This document shows positions 48,457 to 57,159 of a DNA stretch of 64,000 bases, piece by piece. Both the position numbers and the translations under genes were made by a program. The notes under the pieces were generated by a model. That model searched no databases, was not told the origin of the DNA, and saw only the letters and a list, made by a program, of their open reading frames with translations. The stretch comes from Myxococcota bacterium (GTDB lineage: Bacteria > Myxococcota_A > UBA9160 > UBA6930), in contig JANQFK010000007.1 of the NCBI GenBank assembly GCA_028277885.1, positions 62,001-126,000 on the forward strand, written 5' to 3'. Numbering within the stretch: position 1 is the stretch's first letter; each line of letters starts with the position of its first letter.

Positions 48457-49662
48457 GTGGACCTGCGCTACGGCGAGGCGTACGACCGGCTGCGCGAGGA
48501 GGTGCGCGACTTCGCGCGGCGCAGCTGGCCGCCGAGGGGCGACGAGGCTCGGCTCGACGAGCGCGAGCAGCAGATCCGCTTCCGCCGGCGCGCCATCGAG
48601 GCGGGCTACCTGTCCCGCTCGGTGCCGGCGGAGTGCGGCGGCGGCGGCCGGGCCGTGGACGTGCTGGCCGAGACCGTGATCCGCCAGGAGCTCATCGCCG
48701 CCGACGTCCCGTGGCGCAGCCCGAGCCCCCAGGGCACCGACATGCTGGTTCCCACCCTCCTCGAGGAGGGGACGCCGGAGCAGTGCCGACGCTACATCCC
48801 GCCGACCCTGGTGGGCGAGATGATCTGGTGCCAGGGCTACAGCGAGCCCGGCTCGGGCAGCGATCTCGGCTCGCTCCAGTCGCGCGCCGAGCTCGACGGC
48901 GACCACTGGGTGCTGAACGGCCAGAAGATCTGGACCAGCAGCGCGCGGGAGGCCGACATGATGTTCGGCCTGTTTCGCACCGAGGCCGAGCCGCGCAGCC
49001 GTGGGCTCTCCTACCTGCTGATCGACATGCGGACGCCGGGCATCGAGGTGCGGCCGCTCACCATGATGACCGGGGGCATCGACTTCTGCGAGGTGTGGTT
49101 CGACGACGTGCGCATCCCCGCCGAGAGCATGGTGGGGCGGCGCGGCGAGGGCTGGAAGGTCTCGAAGGCGACCCTCAAGCACGAGCGCATGCTGATCGGC
49201 GACGCCTCCTACCTGGAGCGCGCCTTCGAGGACCTGCTGCGCCTGGCCCGGGAGACCCGGCGCGACGGCCGGCCCGCCATCGAGCACGCGGACGTGCGCC
49301 AGCGGCTTGCCGAGATCGAGGGCTTCGTCGCCACCCAGACCTGGGCGAGCCACCGCATGCTCTCGGCCATCGCGGCGGACCGGGACATGACGGTGATCAA
49401 CGAGATGATGATGGCGAAGCTGTCGCTGACCAACACCATGGAGCGGATCGCCGAGCTCTCCCTCGATCTGTTGGCCGAGGGCGGCCTCACGGCGCCCACC
49501 ACCGATGAGGGCGGGATGCGCCAGGGCTGGCGCACGCCGGGCAAGTGGGTGTCGAACTACATGATGAGCCTGGGCCTCTCCATCGCGGGCGGCACCTCGA
49601 ACATCCAGCGCAACCTGATCGGGGAGCGGATCCTCGGCCTGCCCCGCGACCTGCGCCCCTGA
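48457..49662 (+). CDS. Acyl-CoA dehydrogenase family protein 2
   Basis: A 401-residue acyl-CoA dehydrogenase: EVRDFARRSWPPRGDEARLD, IWCQGYSEPGSGSDLGSLQS (flavin/substrate loop), HWVLNGQKIWTSSA, FDDVRIPAESMVG and the close SIAGGTSNIQRNLIGERILG. GTG start. The close GTSNIQRN is standard. Tandem acyl-CoA dehydrogenases of this type often form heterotetramers in cholesterol, bile-acid or isoprenoid side-chain breakdown; the substrate here is unknown. Confidence 0.94.
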   Translation: MDLRYGEAYDRLREEVRDFARRSWPPRGDEARLDEREQQIRFRRRAIEAGYLSRSVPAECGGGGRAVDVLAETVIRQELIAADVPWRSPSPQGTDMLVPTLLEEGTPEQCRRYIPPTLVGEMIWCQGYSEPGSGSDLGSLQSRAELDGDHWVLNGQKIWTSSAREADMMFGLFRTEAEPRSRGLSYLLIDMRTPGIEVRPLTMMTGGIDFCEVWFDDVRIPAESMVGRRGEGWKVSKATLKHERMLIGDASYLERAFEDLLRLARETRRDGRPAIEHADVRQRLAEIEGFVATQTWASHRMLSAIAADRDMTVINEMMMAKLSLTNTMERIAELSLDLLAEGGLTAPTTDEGGMRQGWRTPGKWVSNYMMSLGLSIAGGTSNIQRNLIGERILGLPRDLRP

Positions 49663-51938
49663 GCGCGGGGGCCCGCGTTGCGGCGCGCACCGCCCTGGGC
49701 GCCCTCGCCCTCGGCTGCGCGCCCGCGGGCGAGGCGCCCGACGCGACCGGCCACGTCGGCGTCGCGGTCTGCGCCGAGTGCCACCCGAACGAGACGGGGC
49801 GCTGGCGCGGCTCCCACCACGACCGCGCCATGCAGGAGGCCGACCCGGCGACGGTGCTCGGGGACTTCGACGCGGCCACCCACACGGCCTTCGGCGCGAC
49901 CTCGCGCTTCTTCCGCCGCGGCGAGGGCTTCGCGATCGAGACCGAGGACGCGTCGGGCGAGCCGGGCGAGTTCGAGGTCGCCTACACGTTCGGGGTCGAG
50001 CCGCTCCAGCAGTACCTGGTCCGCTTCCCGGACGGGCGGCTCCAGGCCACCCGGCTGGCGTGGGACGCGCGCCCCCCCGCCGAGGGCGGCCAGCGCTGGC
50101 TCCATCTCGACGAAGGCGAGCCGATCCGACCGGGCGACGTGCTGCACTGGACGGGGCCGAGCCAGCGCTGGAACGCGATGTGCGCCGACTGCCACTCCAC
50201 CGGCGTCCGCCTCGGCTACGACCCGGCGACCCGCCGCTACGCCACCACCTGGGAGGAGATCGACGTCGCCTGCGAGGCCTGCCACGGCGCCGGCGCCGAC
50301 CACGTCGCCTGGGCGCGGGAGGGCGCACGCGGGCCCGGGGGCCCGCGGCTCGCCGCGGCGCTGCGCAACGACGCGCGCTGGGTGCTGGCGCCGGGCGCGG
50401 CGATCGCCCGCCGCGAGGGGCCGCCGCGCTCCGACGAGATCGAGACCTGCGCGCCCTGCCACGCGCGGCGCTCGCGAATCGCCGAGCCGACCCAGCCTGG
50501 CCGCCCCTTCCTCGACACCCACCTGCCCTCCCTGCTCGAGGAGGGCCTCTACTTCGCCGACGGCCAGATCCAGGAGGAGGTCTACGTGTGGGGCTCGTTC
50601 CTCCAGAGCCGCATGCACGCCGCCGGCGTCACCTGCAGCGATTGCCACGACCCCCACACCCTGGGCGTCGGCGCGACGCCCGACGCCGCCTGCGCGAGCT
50701 GTCATCGCCCCGAGGCCTTCGCCACGCCGGAGCACCACCAGCATGCCGTGGACTCGCCCGGTGCGAGCTGCGTGGCCTGCCACATGCCGGCGCGCACCTA
50801 CATGCAGGTCGACCCGCGCCGCGACCACCGCTTCGGGATCCCGCGACCGGACCTCACCGAGACGCTCGGCGTGCCGAACGCGTGCAGCGACTGCCACGCG
50901 GACCGCTCCGCGAACTGGGCCGCGACCGCGGTCCGGAGCTGGAGGGGCGGGAAGGCGCCGCCCCCCCACTGGGGCCCGGTGCTGCATGCGGGACGGCGCG
51001 GCCTGCCGGGCTCGCAGGAGCGCCTCGCCGCCCTGGCGCGGGACCCGAAGCAGCCGGGCATCGTGCGCGCCTCCGCGCTCGCGACGATGAGACGCTCCGA
51101 GGGACTCGCGCTCGCGAAGGAGGTCGAGCGTGCCGCCTCGGACTCCGACCCCCTCGTCCGCCTGGCCGCGGCGGCCGCGGGAGATCGCGTGCCGCCTCGC
51201 GAGCGGCTGCGCGCGCTGCGCCCGCTGCTCTCGGATCCGCTGCGTGCCGTGCGCATCGAGGCGGGCCTCGCGCTCACGGGCGTGCCTCCTCCCCTGTGGT
51301 CCGCTGGCGTGCGCGGGGGAGACCTGGCCGACGCCCTCGCCGAGTACCGCGCGGCCCAGCACGTGAACGCCGACCGCCCCGAGGCCCACGTGAACCTGGG
51401 CCTGCTCCATCGCCGGCTCGGCGAGTTCGAGGAGGCCCGGCGCGCCTACGAGACCGCGATCGCGGTTGGCCCCCACTTCGTGCCCGCCCTCGTCAACCTC
51501 GCCGACCTGCACCGCGAGCAGGACCGCGAGCCCGAGGCGGCGGCGCTGCTGGAGAGCGCCCTCGAGCGGATGCCCGAGAGCGCCGACCTCCACCACGCCC
51601 TGGGCCTCTCGCGGGTGCGCACGCAGCGGGCGGAAGACGCCCTGCGCCACCTGGCGCGGGCGGCCACCCTGGCTCCCGAGCGCCCCGACTACGCCTACGT
51701 CCACGGCCTGGCGCTGCACTCCGCGGGTCGCAGCGAGGAGGCGCTCGCGGTCCTCCAAGCCGCCCAGCAGCGGCATCCGGGCAGCCGCGAGCTGCTGCTC
51801 CTGCTCGCCACCCTGAGCCGGGACCTGGGCCGGTACGACCGCGCGCGCGACTTCGCCGAGCGGCTGCAGCACCTCGACCCCGAGAGCCTGGCCGCGGGGG
51901 AGCTGCTGCGGTGGCTCCCGGCGGAGCCCGGCCCCTAG
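49659..51938 (+). CDS. Octaheme c-type cytochrome lipoprotein with TPR domain
   Basis: A protein of about 760 residues with a lipobox (ALALGC) in the first 22 residues. Eight CxxCH heme sites follow (CAECH, CADCH, CEACH, CAPCH, CSDCH, CASCH, CVACH, CSDCH), then a HEAT-like stretch and TPR repeats (AHVNLGLLHRRLGEFEEARR, LVNLADLHREQDREPEAAAL). It is an exported electron carrier with a protein-binding tail. There is no ATG, GTG or TTG between the upstream stop and the lipobox: the only fitting start is CTG at 49659, overlapping the previous TGA. A remote start inside the upstream gene (49545) is possible but would give an odd N-terminus. Confidence 0.87.
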   Translation: MSAGARVAARTALGALALGCAPAGEAPDATGHVGVAVCAECHPNETGRWRGSHHDRAMQEADPATVLGDFDAATHTAFGATSRFFRRGEGFAIETEDASGEPGEFEVAYTFGVEPLQQYLVRFPDGRLQATRLAWDARPPAEGGQRWLHLDEGEPIRPGDVLHWTGPSQRWNAMCADCHSTGVRLGYDPATRRYATTWEEIDVACEACHGAGADHVAWAREGARGPGGPRLAAALRNDARWVLAPGAAIARREGPPRSDEIETCAPCHARRSRIAEPTQPGRPFLDTHLPSLLEEGLYFADGQIQEEVYVWGSFLQSRMHAAGVTCSDCHDPHTLGVGATPDAACASCHRPEAFATPEHHQHAVDSPGASCVACHMPARTYMQVDPRRDHRFGIPRPDLTETLGVPNACSDCHADRSANWAATAVRSWRGGKAPPPHWGPVLHAGRRGLPGSQERLAALARDPKQPGIVRASALATMRRSEGLALAKEVERAASDSDPLVRLAAAAAGDRVPPRERLRALRPLLSDPLRAVRIEAGLALTGVPPPLWSAGVRGGDLADALAEYRAAQHVNADRPEAHVNLGLLHRRLGEFEEARRAYETAIAVGPHFVPALVNLADLHREQDREPEAAALLESALERMPESADLHHALGLSRVRTQRAEDALRHLARAATLAPERPDYAYVHGLALHSAGRSEEALAVLQAAQQRHPGSRELLLLLATLSRDLGRYDRARDFAERLQHLDPESLAAGELLRWLPAEPGP

Positions 51939-52009
51939 CGCGCCGGGCGGCTCGCGCCGCTTGCGGGCACCGTCGCCGCCGCGCCACCCTGCGGACGAAG
52001 GAGGAGCCC

Positions 52010-52513
52010 ATGTCCGACGCCCCCGAAGCCGAGGCCCGCGAGGCCTACCGGCGCCTCGTCGAGACCCGCGCGCGCATCGACCGCGGCGAGCTGCCCTGGT
52101 CGGCCCTCGACGCCCACTTCACCGAGGACGTCGTCTTCATCGATCCCGCCTGGGGTCGCGTGGTCGGGATCGACGCCGTGCGCGAGTTCCTCGTGGAGAG
52201 CATGCGCGGCCTCGAGGCGTGGACCTTCCCCGAGGCGTGGACGATGGTCGAGGGCAACCGCGTGGTGAGCCTGTGGTGGCAGCGCATGGGCGAGCGCCCG
52301 GACGGGGGCCGCTACGAGTGCCCGGGCATCTCGGTGCTCTACTACGCCGGCGACGGACGCTTCTGCTACGAGATGGACGTGATGAACATGAGCCACGTCA
52401 TGGAGCTGATCCGGGAGACGGGCTGGAAGCCCGGGCCGGGGTTCTCGCCCCCGCCGCGGGAGGTGGACCGCGACGTCTCGCTGCCCGCGGGCCGCGAGCA
52501 CCTCGCCGGCTGA
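52010..52513 (+). CDS. NTF2/SnoaL-like protein
   Basis: A 167-residue cystatin-like fold protein: AREAYRRLVETRARIDRGEL, LDAHFTEDVVFIDPAWGRVV, IDAVREFLVESMRGLEAWTF, VVSLWWQRMGERPDGGRYEC and a C-terminal helix. SnoaL/NTF2-like proteins bind small hydrophobic ligands or act as cyclases, isomerases or dehydratases. Function unknown here. GGAGGAG lies 3 bases before the ATG. Convergent with the KARI-like gene, the two stops sharing a palindrome. Confidence 0.85.
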   Translation: MSDAPEAEAREAYRRLVETRARIDRGELPWSALDAHFTEDVVFIDPAWGRVVGIDAVREFLVESMRGLEAWTFPEAWTMVEGNRVVSLWWQRMGERPDGGRYECPGISVLYYAGDGRFCYEMDVMNMSHVMELIRETGWKPGPGFSPPPREVDRDVSLPAGREHLAG

Positions 52514-52526
52514 GCGCGGCTCAGCC
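52508..52526. terminator. Palindrome shared by two convergent stop codons
   Basis: GGCTGAGC-GCG-GCTCAGCC is a perfect 8-bp stem containing the TGA of the SnoaL-like gene (52511-52513) and the complement TCA of the KARI-like gene (52521-52523). It is nearly the same sequence as at 11800-11819. Confidence 0.5.
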
Positions 52527-53534
52527 GCCGCCCTCCGCCTCCTCGTCCAGCCCGAAGGCGCCGCGTGCGCTCCGCTCCCACTGGGCGAAGGGCATCCGGT
52601 CCCGGGCGGCGCGCACGGCGTCGAGGGTGGCGCCGGCGCTCTCCTGCTGGGCCGACCACTCGGCGGCGAACCTGCCCGAGCGGATCTCGTCGAGCACGGC
52701 CCCCATCCGCTCCTTCAGTGCGGGGTCCAGGTCGAGGTAGCGCGCGCCGCGGGTGATGCTCCCGTACTGGCTGGTGCGCGAGTGGAAGTCCATCTGCCGG
52801 AGGAAGCCCACCTCGCGGGCCTTCTCGAGCGAGTAGGCGAACTCGCCGGACAGGAAGATCTCCATCAGGACGGCCTCGGGTGGGAAGCCGCGCTCCACGA
52901 GGAGCTCGATGGCGGAGAGCAGCACGCGCCCGAAGGCCGGACCGAAGCCCTGCTCGTTGAAGAGATCGAGGCTGGCCTCGTCGTGCATCGACATCTCGAT
53001 GCAGCCGGCCCGGGTCGAGCCCACGCCGCGGGCCAGCGCGAGCAGCCGGTCCCGGGCCCGGCCCGTGGCGTCGTGGTGCACGCCGACGAAGCTCGGAAAG
53101 CCCGTGCCCTCGACGTAGCGGTCGCGCACGCCGAGGCCGATGATGCGCGGCGCCAGCATCACGCAGTCGAGCTCCGGGGCGGGGTCGAGGAGCCCGAAGG
53201 CCACGTTGTAGCCCGAGGCGAGGCACACGACGTTCCCGTCCTCGAGCCCCGGCGCCACCTCCTCGCGATACACCTCGGGCATGATCTCGTCGGGGATCAG
53301 CAGCATCGCGACGTCGGCGCGCCGGCAGGCGTCGGCGATGGAGTGCACGTCGAAGCCGTCCTCCCGCGCCCGGTCCCGGGCGGCGTCGCCGCGGTTGCCC
53401 ACCACGACCTCGAGGCCCGAGTCGCGCAGGTTGAGGGCCTGGGAGCGCCCCTGGTTGCCGTAGCCCACCACGGCGACGGTCTCGCCGGCGAGGGCCCCGA
53501 GGTCGGCGTCGGAGTCGCGGTAGATGGTCGTCAA
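52521..53534 (-). CDS. KARI (IlvC)-like protein with altered active site
   Basis: A 337-residue protein with the two-domain ketol-acid reductoisomerase layout: NADP loop VAVVGYGNQGRSQALNLRDS and the knotted helical domain (MHDEASLDLFNEQGFGPAF, AIELLVERGFPPEAVLMEIF, RTSQYGSITRGARYLD). The metal residues Asp190 and Glu194 are kept. But the catalytic His of AHGFN is Ser (ASGYN, Ser108), the APKGPGH loop reads APRIIGLG (Lys to Arg130), and the second metal pair is spaced differently (Glu225, Glu231). It may be a true but divergent enzyme, or act on another substrate. Not linked to ilvBN or ilvD. Confidence 0.8.
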   Translation of the reverse strand: MTTIYRDSDADLGALAGETVAVVGYGNQGRSQALNLRDSGLEVVVGNRGDAARDRAREDGFDVHSIADACRRADVAMLLIPDEIMPEVYREEVAPGLEDGNVVCLASGYNVAFGLLDPAPELDCVMLAPRIIGLGVRDRYVEGTGFPSFVGVHHDATGRARDRLLALARGVGSTRAGCIEMSMHDEASLDLFNEQGFGPAFGRVLLSAIELLVERGFPPEAVLMEIFLSGEFAYSLEKAREVGFLRQMDFHSRTSQYGSITRGARYLDLDPALKERMGAVLDEIRSGRFAAEWSAQQESAGATLDAVRAARDRMPFAQWERSARGAFGLDEEAEGGG

Positions 53535-53782
53535 AGGGGGGCCCTCCCGAGGTGCCTGCGTCGGGCGATTCTACATCGGGCCGCGAGGCGGAAGCCGGCC
53601 GGGCCCTGGGAACGGCCCGGAAACGAAGCGGCCCGAGGAATCTCGCGATCCCCCGGGCCTCCCCGGGAAGGGGGTTTGCTTGGCTGTTGCCGTCTCGTTG
53701 TGGCAGCCGACCCTCCGATGTGACGGGACGGTCGGCGAAAATCCGCGCCCGTTGGGCCCCGGGGCCCCCGGGGGCCCGGCCG
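53535..53782. other. Gap of 248 bases before the DUF4336 gene end
   Basis: No gene. It contains a perfect 16-bp palindrome GGGCCCCCGGGGGCCC (53762-53777), 6 bases past the stop of the DUF4336 gene, likely its transcript end, and a GCCGACC/GGTCGGC stem (53706-53737). The upstream region of the KARI-like gene (53535-53600) shows no clear promoter. Confidence 0.5.
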
Positions 53783-54454
53783 CTAGAGCCAGGCGTAGGC
53801 GCGGCGCAGGACCTCGTGGCCGCCGGTCTCGACGAGCGCGCCGTGGGAGAGCACGATGCGATCGAAGTCCCAGGCCAGCATCCGTCCCACCTGCTCCCGG
53901 GCGGCCGCCCGATCGCGGATCAGGAGGCGCTCGAGCCAGGTCGACCCCGGCTCGCGGTTCCCGAGCAGCGTGGCGACGAGCCGCGTGAAGCGCGACGGGT
54001 GGCGGTGCAGGTTGAAGATCGCATCGACGCACAGCAGCGTGCGGCTCGCCCGGTGGAAGAACACGACCTCGTTCTCGAGGGAGCGGGCGCCGAAGAACAC
54101 CTGGTCGAGCTCGCCCTTCCACTCGGGCTCGGGCTCGTCGCCGAGGGCGCGGTCCCAGCGCAGGTCGCTGCGCTTCTTCTCGAGGCCCGGGCAGTGGCAC
54201 GCCACCGCCCGGGGATGCGCGGCGATCCACTCGCCGACGTAGAGGTGGTGGAAGAGGCTCGGCGCCACCAGGGCCTTCACCGGGCCGAGGGCGTCCACCG
54301 CGGCGCGGGTGGCGTCGTCGAGGGCGACGGGCGAGTGCACGAAGAGCCCGCCGTCCTGGAGGCGCACCACGCTCATGCGCGTGCCGGTCTCGACGCCCAG
54401 GAAGCGCAGGCTCCGGGGCTCGCACCACAATCCATCGGCCACGGGGGTCAGCAT
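53783..54454 (-). CDS. DUF4336 family protein (metallo-beta-lactamase-like fold)
   Basis: A 223-residue protein: ADGLWCEPRSLRFLGVETGT and RMSVVRLQDGGLFVHSPVAL open it, then LVAPSLFHHLYVGEWIAAHP, LENEVVFFHRASRTLLCVDA and IVLSHGALVETGG. This is the DUF4336 pattern, resembling a metallo-beta-lactamase fold without the full HxHxDH set (it has FHHLYVG). Function unknown. Start at the ATG with GGGAGGGA upstream; a longer in-frame start at 54511 is less likely. Confidence 0.85.
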   Translation of the reverse strand: MLTPVADGLWCEPRSLRFLGVETGTRMSVVRLQDGGLFVHSPVALDDATRAAVDALGPVKALVAPSLFHHLYVGEWIAAHPRAVACHCPGLEKKRSDLRWDRALGDEPEPEWKGELDQVFFGARSLENEVVFFHRASRTLLCVDAIFNLHRHPSRFTRLVATLLGNREPGSTWLERLLIRDRAAAREQVGRMLAWDFDRIVLSHGALVETGGHEVLRRAYAWL

Positions 54455-54743
54455 CTCGGGGTCCCTCCCTGGGGGTTTCTCCGGTGGGCGCGACGGGGTG
54501 AGGGCGGTCACGCGCCGGGCCGCGCCGGCTTCCGAGAGGTTCCCGGGTCGGCCGCGCGATGCCGCCGCCCTCGCGAGCCTAGCAGCCCGGCTCCGCCCCC
54601 CTTCGCCGGCCCGGCGGCGGGAGAGCGGCCGTCTGGTCTAGACTGACGTGTTGCCCGGCGGGTACGGGTTGCCGGGCATCGACGAGGGGGCGTAGCGAGT
54701 CGCAGGGTCGCGGGGGCTGTCGGACCGGGAGCCGGAGCTGAGG

Positions 54744-55994
54744 GTGTCGATGCGGGGATTGGGCCGTGTGGCGGTGTCGTGGGTGTTGGGGATCGGGTTC
54801 GGGGTCGCCTTCCTGGGTGCGGGGGTGCCGGCCGGCGCCGCGCTCCAGATCCTGGGCTACGACCCGGCGCGGCACGATCGCTTCTACGTCGGAACCGAGC
54901 GCGCCTTCCTCGCCGAGGCCTTCGACTGGTCCGGGGTCGGGCGGCGCACCGACTCGAACGCCCACTGGGCGACGATGGTGTCGCCTCGCTACTTCCTGAG
55001 CGCCGAGCACTTCCACCCCGGCCCCGGCGCCACGCTGCGCTTCTTCCACCGGAACGACCCGGCGGGCTCCTACGAGGACCACGTCGTCGAGTCGGGCGTG
55101 CGCATCGGGCTGACGGACATCTGGCTGGGCCGCCTCGCCACGCCGGTGAGCCCGGAGGTGGCTCTCTACCCCATCGCCTCCTTCGCGAGCGACGCCGACT
55201 ACGCGGACCAGCCGATCTTCGTCTTCGGCCTGTCCTCCACCCAGCCGCCGGAGACCAGCGTGCGGGTCGGCGTCAACGCGATCGACTGGGTGGCCGGTCC
55301 GGTGCTGAGCTGGAGCTACGACGAGGTCGGGGGCGTCGGGCCCGACGAGGCGCAGACCGTGACCGGCGACTCCGGCGCCCCGAGCTTCCTGATCGTCGGC
55401 GGCGTCCCGGCCCTGGTGGGCACCCACTGGCGCATCAACCAGGACGCCTTCCTCGCCGGCGCGACCGATGCCATCGCGGCGGAGATGCAGGGAGAGACGC
55501 TCCAGGTGCTGGTCCCCGAGTGCGGCGACGGCGAGGACAACGACGGCGACGGCGCACCGGACTACCCCGAGGACCCGGGCTGCACGAGCGCCATCGACCT
55601 GACCGAGCGCTCGCCCCTGCTCCCCTGCGACGACGGCATCGACAACGACGGCGACGGCCGCGTCGACTTCGACCCGGCGACCCGCGCCAACCCGGGCGAC
55701 GTCGCGAGCCTGCCGGCCGGCGTGGGGGACCCCGGCTGCAAGGATCCCGAGTGGCCCCTCGAGGACCCGCCCTGCCAGAACGGCCTCGACGACGACGAGG
55801 GCGATCCCGCACTGGACTACGACGGCGGGCTCTCGGCCAACGGCATCGCGAGCCCCTTCGGCCGCGACCGCGAGTGCGTGAGGCCGTGGCACGTGGGCGA
55901 GGGGCCGGACTGCGGCGAGGGCTACGAGGCGGCCCTGCTGGCCCCCGTCGTGAGCCTCGTCTACCGCCGCCGGCGCCGCCGGCGAGCGCGCTAG
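54744..55994 (+). CDS. Exported trypsin-like serine protease with C-terminal sorting tail
   Basis: About 416 residues. Signal peptide (VLGIGFGVAFLGAGVPAGA), then an S1-type domain with His in FLSAEHF, Asp in GLTDIWLGRL and Ser in GDSGAPSFLI (about residues 89, 125 and 210). The tail holds DNDGDG-type calcium repeats (GEDNDGDGAPDYPEDPGC, DDGIDNDGDGRVDFD), and ends with CGEGYEAALLAPVVS plus an Arg-rich run, a Cys-containing sorting tail resembling MYXO-CTERM. It is probably a surface or secreted protease anchored or processed at the tail. The GTG start at 54744 has GGAG 6 bases upstream; ATG at 54750 is an alternative. Confidence 0.83.
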   Translation: MSMRGLGRVAVSWVLGIGFGVAFLGAGVPAGAALQILGYDPARHDRFYVGTERAFLAEAFDWSGVGRRTDSNAHWATMVSPRYFLSAEHFHPGPGATLRFFHRNDPAGSYEDHVVESGVRIGLTDIWLGRLATPVSPEVALYPIASFASDADYADQPIFVFGLSSTQPPETSVRVGVNAIDWVAGPVLSWSYDEVGGVGPDEAQTVTGDSGAPSFLIVGGVPALVGTHWRINQDAFLAGATDAIAAEMQGETLQVLVPECGDGEDNDGDGAPDYPEDPGCTSAIDLTERSPLLPCDDGIDNDGDGRVDFDPATRANPGDVASLPAGVGDPGCKDPEWPLEDPPCQNGLDDDEGDPALDYDGGLSANGIASPFGRDRECVRPWHVGEGPDCGEGYEAALLAPVVSLVYRRRRRRRAR

Positions 55995-56063
55995 GCCCCG
56001 GCCCGCGGGGCTCGCCCGGCGCGCGCGCCGCTCGCCGCCGCGAGTCGCGCTAGGGTGTGCGCG

Positions 56064-57158
56064 ATGGCGCCGCGCACCGCCCTCGCGATGGTCCAGACCG
56101 CGCCCCGCACCCTCGAGCCCCGGGACCTGCCGCTCCCCGAGATCGGCGACGACGACGGGCTGCTGCGCGTCGAGGCCTGCGGGATCTGCGGCAGCGACGT
56201 CGAGCAGTACGACGGCACCCTGCGCGTGCCGCTGCCCGTGGTTCCGGGCCACGAGCCCCTCGGCGTGATCGAGCGGATCGGCGACCGCGCCGCCCGCCGC
56301 TGGGGCGTCGAGGTGGGCGACCGGGTCGCGGTCGAGACCATGCTGCCGTGCCGCTACTGCCCGGCCTGCCTCGCGGGCCGCTACCCCCTGTGCCGCGCGC
56401 GCCGCATCTACTCCTACGTCCCGGTGGACCGCCCGCCGGGCCTGTGGGGCGCCTACGCGGAGTACCTCTACCTCGCCCCCAACGCGATCCTGCACCGGGT
56501 CGACCCCGAGCTGCCGCCGGAGCTGGCCGTCCTGTTCAACCCCCTCGGCGCGGGCTTCCGCTGGGCCGTGGAGATCCCGCGCACGCGGCCCGGCCAGAGC
56601 GTGGTCGTGCTGGGACCGGGCCAGCGCGGCCTCGCCAGCGTGATCGCCTGCCGCCAGGTGGGGGCCGGCACCATCGTGGTGACGGGCCTCGAGGCCGACG
56701 CCCCGAAGCTCGCCCTCGCCCGGGACTTCGGCGCCGACGTGACCGTGGACGTCGAGAACGAGGACGCCCGGCGGCGCATCCTCGACGCCACCGACGGCGG
56801 CGCCGACGTCGTGGTGGAGGTGACCGCCTACGCGACCCAGCCCGTGGCCGCCGCCCTCGACTACGTGAAGCCCGGCGGCACCGTGGTGCTGGCCGGGGTG
56901 AAGGGCATGAAGCCCGTCCCGGACTTCGTCTCGGACAAGATCGTGCTGAAGGAGATCGCGGTGCGGGGCGCGATCGGGGTGACGAGCAGCGGCTATGCCG
57001 AGGCGATCCGGCTGATCGAGTCGCGCCGGCTGCCCCTCGAGAAGCTCCACACCCACGACTTCGGCCTGCGCGACGCCGAGGAGGCGATCCTCACCCTCTC
57101 CGGCGAGGCACCGGGCCCACGCTCGGTGCACTCCTGCCTGCTGCCGGGCCGCGGCTGA
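56064..57158 (+). CDS. Zinc-dependent alcohol dehydrogenase (MDR family)
   Basis: A 364-residue medium-chain dehydrogenase: catalytic zinc EACGICGSDVEQYDG and PGHEPLGVIERIG, structural zinc PCRYCPACLAGRYPLCR, cofactor VVVLGPGQRGLASVIACRQV, and AGVKGMKPVPDFVSDKIVLK. Substrate unknown. It is 1 base ahead of the cyclase-family gene and shares its transcript. ATG start. Confidence 0.92.
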   Translation: MAPRTALAMVQTAPRTLEPRDLPLPEIGDDDGLLRVEACGICGSDVEQYDGTLRVPLPVVPGHEPLGVIERIGDRAARRWGVEVGDRVAVETMLPCRYCPACLAGRYPLCRARRIYSYVPVDRPPGLWGAYAEYLYLAPNAILHRVDPELPPELAVLFNPLGAGFRWAVEIPRTRPGQSVVVLGPGQRGLASVIACRQVGAGTIVVTGLEADAPKLALARDFGADVTVDVENEDARRRILDATDGGADVVVEVTAYATQPVAAALDYVKPGGTVVLAGVKGMKPVPDFVSDKIVLKEIAVRGAIGVTSSGYAEAIRLIESRRLPLEKLHTHDFGLRDAEEAILTLSGEAPGPRSVHSCLLPGRG

Positions 57159-57159
57159 G

